From Acidobacteriota bacterium (GTDB lineage Bacteria > Acidobacteriota > Blastocatellia > RBC074), in NCBI GenBank assembly GCA_016710075.1, contig JADJLO010000043.1, forward strand, positions 1 through 64,000: a stretch of DNA of 64,000 nt, read 5' to 3'. A model generated the notes under the pieces. It ran no database searches, was not told the origin of the DNA, and saw nothing but the letters and a program-made list of their open reading frames with translations. A program made the translations under genes and the position numbers. This document shows positions 58,567 through 64,000 of the stretch, piece by piece (within the stretch, counting starts at the first letter, position 1; every line of letters starts with the position of its first letter).

Positions 58567-60624
58567 TCAGTTCCCGATTGTTTTCCTGTCTTCTCCACTG
58601 GTCTCTTTTTTGGGTAATTCGGGTTTGCTGAAATCCGGGAGCGGGTCGCCCCAGATGTAATGATTGAACCAGGCCAGGTTATGTTGCATGACCGCGCGCA
58701 TCGATTTAGGTTTGGTGATGCCGTGACCGTAGCCTTTATAAACGATCAGTTCGACAGGGATCCGGCGGTCTTCCAGTCCCTGCCTGAGTTCGTATGCATT
58801 GGCGATGGGAACTCGCTTGTCAAATTCACCATGCTGGATCAATGTCGGGGTTTTCGCCTGTTTGATGTAAGTCATGGGCGAAGTCTTCTGATAAATTTCG
58901 GTATCATCTGCCGGGTCGTCGCCGAGATACTGAATGGTAAACGGCGTTATGTCCGTGTTGTAGTAGTAGGTTGCCCAGTTGGAGATTCCCGCACCGACGG
59001 AGATGGCCGCGAATTTGTCTGATGATGTGGTCAGAAAAGCAGAGATATAGCCCCCCTGACTCCAGCCCATACAACCAACGCGCTTCGAATCCACCCAGCC
59101 TTTGCCGATCAGATAATCGATTCCCGAGAGGACGTCCCAGGCGTCGCCGACTCCAAGATTGCGAACATTCAACTGGCGGAATTTTTCGCCATAGCCGGCA
59201 CTTCCACGGTAATTGACTTTCAGCACGAGGGCGCCCCTGCCTGCCCAGATGTCGGCAGGATAGTATCGGGCATCGAGCAATGTCGGGCGATCGACACCTG
59301 TCGGACCCCCATGAATTACGCAAAGAAGCGGGTATTTTTTTGAAGGGTCGAAATCAGTTGGTTTGATCAGGATACCCTCGATAACCGTTCCATCCTTGCT
59401 GGTCCATGAGATGACCTCGCGGCCGGCAAGCCTGTAATTCTTTACCTGATCGGTCATTGATGTCAGTTTACGGGGAGCAAAATTCGAAACTGAAGAAACA
59501 TACAGCTCATTGAGCGAAGCAGGCGAGGCGGAAGAGAACGCGACCAGTTTGCCGTCGGCTGAGAAATCGAATCCGCCGGCGATTAAGCTTTCGGGCGCGG
59601 AGATGCGAATAATGCGATTGTTTTTCAGATCGATTCTGAAGAGGTGCGACGCCGTCTTCTGTTGACCGGAAAAGTAGATTCCATCGGCGTTCCAGTCAAT
59701 GAACGAAGGTTGTTCATCGAACGAGTCTGTTAATGATTGAGGAGCCCCGCCATCGGCAGAAATCACAGCCAGTCGCTGATTGCTGTGGAAATATTTGGGA
59801 TTCCCCATTGCCGAGTTGAAGATTATCTGGCGGCCATCCGGAGACCATGCCGGATTGGAGTCCGGACCGGGCTGCGAAACCAGTTTCCTGATTGAATTGT
59901 CGGCCGTATCGAGCCGGTAGATGTCGGATGTCCCGCCGTTGATCAAATCGGGGTTACTGGTAGCGCTGAATGCTATCTGCCTGCCGTCCGGAGACCACGA
60001 AAACGAAGTGACGCTGAAATCCTTGCCCTTCGAACGCTGAGTCCCGGTAATCGGGGCCGCCAGAGCTTCAGAAACCTCGAATGTCCAGAGATGAGAGTGA
60101 TTGTATTCTTTACGGACGACCTCGAAATCACCGAGGAAATCCTTTCTTGCTTTTGTTTCCTGTTGATTGGCGTCACTTGAACTGTAGGCAATGAACTTCC
60201 CGTCGCGCGACCAGGCGTAGCCTCCGACGCCGTTCTCGGCTTTGGTTAGTTGAATTGCCTCACCGCCGTCAGGTCTGATCAGGAATATCTGGCTCTTGTC
60301 GCCGATGCGGCTGCTTGTAAATGCCAGAGACTGGCTGTCGGGGGACCATTGAGGGCTGCTGCTGGATTTATCGCCCCTCGTCAGTTGTATATTGTTGCCG
60401 GTTGAGAGATTCACGATCCAGAGCTGGGTTACAAATGCATCCTGCTTCCAGTCGGTCTCGCTGACGGTGTATGCGATCCATCTGCCGTTGGGCGATATCT
60501 TAGGACCGCTGATCTGTCTGACATTGATCAGGTCATCGACTGTCGGGACGCGTACCTGTGCCCGTGAAACAGATACAAAAGCAAGGAAACAAATTAAAAC
60601 CGCGCAAGACGCCCTTCGCAACAT
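58567..60624 (-). CDS. Exported S9-family prolyl oligopeptidase-like peptidase
   Basis: 685 residues with signal peptide CAVLICFLAFVSVSRAQVRV. The N-terminal part (about 35-400) is a PD40-type propeller with repeats such as QWSPDSQSLAFTSS and AWSPDGRQIIFNSA. The C-terminal alpha/beta hydrolase has Ser in GWSQGGYIS (about 521), Asp in HGEFDKRVP (about 603) and His in GYGHGITKP (about 632). It is of the acylaminoacyl/dipeptidyl peptidase group and should cleave short peptides in the periplasm. The next upstream gene, fumarase, is 35 bases away on the same strand. Confidence 0.93.
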   Translation of the reverse strand: MLRRASCAVLICFLAFVSVSRAQVRVPTVDDLINVRQISGPKISPNGRWIAYTVSETDWKQDAFVTQLWIVNLSTGNNIQLTRGDKSSSSPQWSPDSQSLAFTSSRIGDKSQIFLIRPDGGEAIQLTKAENGVGGYAWSRDGKFIAYSSSDANQQETKARKDFLGDFEVVRKEYNHSHLWTFEVSEALAAPITGTQRSKGKDFSVTSFSWSPDGRQIAFSATSNPDLINGGTSDIYRLDTADNSIRKLVSQPGPDSNPAWSPDGRQIIFNSAMGNPKYFHSNQRLAVISADGGAPQSLTDSFDEQPSFIDWNADGIYFSGQQKTASHLFRIDLKNNRIIRISAPESLIAGGFDFSADGKLVAFSSASPASLNELYVSSVSNFAPRKLTSMTDQVKNYRLAGREVISWTSKDGTVIEGILIKPTDFDPSKKYPLLCVIHGGPTGVDRPTLLDARYYPADIWAGRGALVLKVNYRGSAGYGEKFRQLNVRNLGVGDAWDVLSGIDYLIGKGWVDSKRVGCMGWSQGGYISAFLTTSSDKFAAISVGAGISNWATYYYNTDITPFTIQYLGDDPADDTEIYQKTSPMTYIKQAKTPTLIQHGEFDKRVPIANAYELRQGLEDRRIPVELIVYKGYGHGITKPKSMRAVMQHNLAWFNHYIWGDPLPDFSKPELPKKETSGEDRKTIGN

Positions 60625-60659
60625 TCATCACTCCTTAACTTAACCCCGGTTTGATTGGA

Positions 60660-62180
60660 TCAGAATACCGGCTCAGCCAGTTTCGCCAGAATTGCAGCCG
60701 ATGATTTCTCCACGTCGACGTGCAGCGAGTTGCCATGCGCATCCATCGTCACTATGGCAGGGAAGTCGGTGACCCGGAGATGCCACATTGCCTCCGGTGT
60801 GCCGAATTCGAGCAGTTTGACATCGATAACCTCGTTGATGCATCTGGCATAATATTGCGCCGCACCGCCGATGGCATTGAGGTAGACGGCTCCGAAATCC
60901 TTCATTGCCGCCAGAGTCTTTGCACCCATTCCGCCCTTGCCGATGACTGCGCGGACTCCGTAGCGTTTGATGATGTCGCCCTGATACGGCTCTTCGCGGA
61001 TGCTGGTGGTTGGTCCGGCAGCCATGATCTTGTAATTGCCGTTTTTCATGACGACCGGACCGCAGTGGTAAATAATCGATCCGTTCAGATCGACCGGGGG
61101 CGGGTTCTTTATCAGGTGAGCATGCACTGCATCCCTGCCGGTAAACATCTCACCGGATATCAGGACGACGTCTCCGACCTCGAGTCCTCTGACCTGTTCT
61201 TCAGTCAAGGGAGCGCGAAGCAGCTTCTCTTTGCCGGTTCGGACGAAGCCTCCCTGGCCTGCCATCTGAACGGCCGGTTCTTTCTCGTCGCGATAGAGCC
61301 ATCTCTTGATAGCGCCGGTCCCGGCATCGAGAACCACGCCCAGGCGCCTGAAGGCCCAGCAGTCATAGGCCACCGAGACGAAGAAGCTGGCGGGCAGACG
61401 GTTCATGACTGAGACCTTGCAGCCGATCAGCGTGGCGGTTCCGCCGAATCCCATGGTTCCAATCCCCAGCGTATTGGCCGATTGCATGATGTAGTCTTCT
61501 AGTTTTGCAAGCGATGGGTTGGAATTGACGTCGTCCAGAGTTCGGAACAATTGCTCCTTGGCGTGCTGGTAGCTGTTTGCACGATCGCCGCCGATGCAGA
61601 CTCCGATTGCTCCGGCGCTGCATCCTTGCCCTTGCGCCTGCCAGATCGCGTGCAGGATGCATTTGCGCACTCCGTCGAGGTCCCGGCCCGCTTTTCCGAG
61701 GTGCGGGAGTTCCGCTGGAAGCGAATATTGAATATTCTTGTTCTCGCAGCCGCCGCCTTTGAGGAGTAGTTTTACCTCGATCTCATCGTCATTCTCCCAC
61801 TGCTCGAAATGAATCGTTGGAGTCCCGGGGCCCAGATTGTCACCGCTGTTGGCGCCTGTCAGTGAATCGACGGAGTTCGGGCGCAGTTTTCCCCTGCGTG
61901 TGGCTTCTGCGATGGCTTCGCAGACAAGGTTCTTCATGATGATCTGATTGGCTCCAACAGGTGTCCTGATCTCGAATGTCGGCCATCCCGTGTCCTGACA
62001 GATCGGTCCCTCATTGTCGCCGGCCATGCCAATATTGGTCGCAATGACCTGCAGCGCCTGTGCCGAGCGCGCACCCTGTTCCTGCTCAAGCGTGCGATTC
62101 ATTGCCCGGCGAACGTCGGGCGGCAGATTGGTTGACGTCTGTGTTACCAGTTGCAGGATGCTGTCTTGAAAAGCTTCCAT
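60660..62180 (-). CDS. Class I fumarate hydratase (iron-sulfur)
   Basis: 506 residues, single chain with both class I domains. Interconverts fumarate and malate in the TCA cycle using an oxygen-sensitive [4Fe-4S] cluster. Probable cluster cysteines lie in GPICQDTGWPTF, KGGGCENKN and GVCIGGDRANS. The C-terminal beta domain has SGEMFTGRDAVHAHL, GPTTSIREEPYQGDIIKRYG and IGKGGMGAKTLAAMKDFGAV. AAGGAAGGG lies close upstream of ATG 62180. It lies just upstream of the S9 peptidase. Confidence 0.94.
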   Translation of the reverse strand: MEAFQDSILQLVTQTSTNLPPDVRRAMNRTLEQEQGARSAQALQVIATNIGMAGDNEGPICQDTGWPTFEIRTPVGANQIIMKNLVCEAIAEATRRGKLRPNSVDSLTGANSGDNLGPGTPTIHFEQWENDDEIEVKLLLKGGGCENKNIQYSLPAELPHLGKAGRDLDGVRKCILHAIWQAQGQGCSAGAIGVCIGGDRANSYQHAKEQLFRTLDDVNSNPSLAKLEDYIMQSANTLGIGTMGFGGTATLIGCKVSVMNRLPASFFVSVAYDCWAFRRLGVVLDAGTGAIKRWLYRDEKEPAVQMAGQGGFVRTGKEKLLRAPLTEEQVRGLEVGDVVLISGEMFTGRDAVHAHLIKNPPPVDLNGSIIYHCGPVVMKNGNYKIMAAGPTTSIREEPYQGDIIKRYGVRAVIGKGGMGAKTLAAMKDFGAVYLNAIGGAAQYYARCINEVIDVKLLEFGTPEAMWHLRVTDFPAIVTMDAHGNSLHVDVEKSSAAILAKLAEPVF

Positions 62181-62392
62181 CTTTCCCTTCCTTGATGATT
62201 TATTATAAAAATGCAGGTGCTTTGAGAATCAGTAATTTATCACATGAAAGCCCTTTGTTTATAGCCAGTGGTCGGGGTGTTAAATGAAAATCCGGTTCGA
62301 ACAAGAATAATTTCCATTCAGGCGGTTTACTGCCGGTTCTGAGCTGTGTAAAAATCAGCGGCCGATAAATATGAGAGTGGCTAGAATCACGA

Positions 62393-64000
62393 ATGAAAGA
62401 ACAAATCCGAGACAAAGCAGGATTGATAATCCTGTGTCTGACCTTGACGGCAATTGCGGTGCTGCCGTTTTTTTACCTGGGTGAAGTGCGGGGAGGCGGC
62501 TGCTGTGGAGGTGCGATGCCGGTGACTCATGACGGGGCGATGCATCTCAATCAGATGCAGGGATTCTGGCGAGGGCTCACTTCGGGCAGGATCTACCCCA
62601 GATGGGACGACTTGACTCACAGCGGTTTTGGAGCTCCGCTGACAAGCTTTTATCCGCCAGGGGTCTATTACCTGACATCGCTGCTATTTGCGTTTCTGAG
62701 AGACTGGCAGAGGGTCCAGATCTCGGTCAATCTGATCCTCTTCGCCCTGTCCGGATTCGTTGTTTACCTCTATGCCCGGCAGCGAATGGGCGGAGTTTCC
62801 AGCCTGCTCGTGATGGCGATCTATATCATCGCCCCTTATCACCTGCTTAATCTCTATCAGCGAGGGGCATTGGCCGAGCAGAGTGGTTTCATCTGGATGC
62901 CTCTGATACTTCTGTTTGCCGACAGGCTTATGGAAATCTCTCCAGCCCTGCTTAATAAAAAGACGATGCTCAATATGGCAGGGCTTTCAGCCTGTTTTGG
63001 AGCCTGGCTCTGGACGCATCCGCCGACAGCGTATCAGATGGTTCTCGTCTTCGGGCTGGCCCTTTTGATCTATTCCGGTGCAGCAGCTTTGATGAGGAAG
63101 CCCGATGAGCCGAATATCCGGGGCCTGATGTCGATAATCGTTGCTCTGGTCTTTGGCACGTTGCCGGCGGCGGCATATTTTTACCCTGCCATCTTCGAGC
63201 GAAACCTGGTTAACTCAGATGATATTGAGATCTCATGGCCATATCATGCGAGTTATGTCTTCGATTACGATCAGAAAATTTATGATCGGATCAACGACAG
63301 ATTTTTCGTCCGCATCGATCGTATCTGGGCATTAAACCTGGCGATACTGCTGCTGGCAGGCCTTGTTGTCTATCTATTTAGGCATCGCCTGAAGAGTGAA
63401 AGCCTGAAGCGAGGCGCCTGGATCTGGTTTCTGGCAGGCGGCCTGGCAACCTTTCTGATGACCAGACCTTCCTCTTTTATTGGTCGACTGATTCCCGGGA
63501 TTGAATCAGGGGTATTTTCCTGGAGAATGCTGACCATTACCAGTATGACGTCAGCATTGCTTGCGGGGCTTTGTTTTGAAATTTCCCGGAAGTCTATGGA
63601 GAAAGAGTCGGGATCTATCAGGCTTGCAGGCTTCGTCGCATCGATTGTGATCATGGCCGGCACGCTCGTCGCCGGATACCAGCTCGTTGCACAACCGACT
63701 TACAGGGTGGAGGCGTTCAGGCCCAGACCGGATCATTTCAATTTTGCCACACTGCCAAAGGAGGTTCCCAGGGTTGTTCCGACTATCGAGAGAGCCAGCC
63801 TGATCTCAGGCAAGGGCATAGTCGGTGTGGAAATCTGGCAGCCGGAGTATCGAAAAATCGTGGTCAATATGGAGTCGATTGGGCAGCTTCAAATCCGGAC
63901 TTCATACTTTGCCGGATGGGCTGCAATGATCGATGGTCAAATCTCTCAGATCCGCACCGGCAATTTGAATGAAATTCTGATAAACGCCCCTGTGGGAAGC
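62393..64000 (+). CDS. Large integral membrane protein, 3' end beyond the window
   Basis: 536 residues from ATG 62393 with no stop before the window edge. Around nine hydrophobic segments (AGLIILCLTLTAIAVLPFFY, VNLILFALSGFVVYLY, SSLLVMAIYIIAPYHLLNLY and others). The loop GGAMPVTHDGAMHLNQMQGF with WRGLTSGRIYPRWDDLTHSG and FYPPGVYY resembles the YfhO-like/6-pyruvoyl-tetrahydropterin synthase-related membrane proteins, a GT-C-like glycosyltransferase-related fold with an early Asp. It may act on lipid-linked sugars, but the family is poorly characterised. The 212-base gap before it shows nothing recognisable. Confidence 0.75.
   Translation, partial: MKEQIRDKAGLIILCLTLTAIAVLPFFYLGEVRGGGCCGGAMPVTHDGAMHLNQMQGFWRGLTSGRIYPRWDDLTHSGFGAPLTSFYPPGVYYLTSLLFAFLRDWQRVQISVNLILFALSGFVVYLYARQRMGGVSSLLVMAIYIIAPYHLLNLYQRGALAEQSGFIWMPLILLFADRLMEISPALLNKKTMLNMAGLSACFGAWLWTHPPTAYQMVLVFGLALLIYSGAAALMRKPDEPNIRGLMSIIVALVFGTLPAAAYFYPAIFERNLVNSDDIEISWPYHASYVFDYDQKIYDRINDRFFVRIDRIWALNLAILLLAGLVVYLFRHRLKSESLKRGAWIWFLAGGLATFLMTRPSSFIGRLIPGIESGVFSWRMLTITSMTSALLAGLCFEISRKSMEKESGSIRLAGFVASIVIMAGTLVAGYQLVAQPTYRVEAFRPRPDHFNFATLPKEVPRVVPTIERASLISGKGIVGVEIWQPEYRKIVVNMESIGQLQIRTSYFAGWAAMIDGQISQIRTGNLNEILINAPVGS

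Overview
The window looks like a chromosomal segment of an uncultured Gram-negative heterotroph, most likely an acidobacterium. This is inferred from gene content only: several membrane Ser/Thr kinases (one fused to a WD40-like propeller), S9/M28/M20/C69 peptidases, a pheS-pheT-zapA block and mid-range GC. No rRNA is present to test it.

Layout. 1-4380 (minus): acyl-CoA synthetase (cut by the window edge), AhpD-like protein, crotonase and a frameshifted PLP decarboxylase. 4701-10761 (plus): a wrecked biotin-dependent carboxylase beta gene, a D-aminoacylase-like amidohydrolase, a methyltransferase and an intact biotin carboxylase/BCCP alpha subunit. 11052-21861: pseudokinase-propeller protein, DinB, MATE, C69 dipeptidase, DCC protein, a broken GNAT/acyl-CoA synthetase fusion and a LOG protein. 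22230-25747: an NtrC-type regulator and histidine kinase (minus), then, on the plus strand, a sigma-54-type promoter, three hairpins and a strong terminator that together look like an undescribed small RNA. 25765-34335: peptidase, lipoprotein, NHL protein, beta-lactamase-like hydrolase, two genes with single frameshifts and a MITE-like inverted repeat. 34461-39910: two paralogous kinases separated by an IS200/IS605 element. 39958-42319: APC permease, HNH protein, tRNA-Val(GAC). 42617-50554: the translation/cell-division block thrS-infC-rpmI-rplT, pheS-(unknown)-pheT-coiled coil-zapA. 50635-64000: M28 peptidase, rhodanese, a homopolymer tract, esterase, triple YHS-like protein, acyl-CoA ligase, S9 peptidase, class I fumarase and a membrane protein cut by the window end.

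Two themes cut across the window. First, many genes carry indels, an in-frame stop or internal deletions (decarboxylase, carboxylase beta, GNAT-ACS, zinc-ribbon protein, RlmB, both transposases, perhaps thrS), so either consensus quality is uneven or local gene decay is real. Second, the homopolymer tract at 53.5-55 kb has the same left and right ends as the IS at 36.4-38.0 kb and follows it base by base near the left end. It is best read as a second, corrupted copy of that IS, and none of the long ORFs in it are genes.
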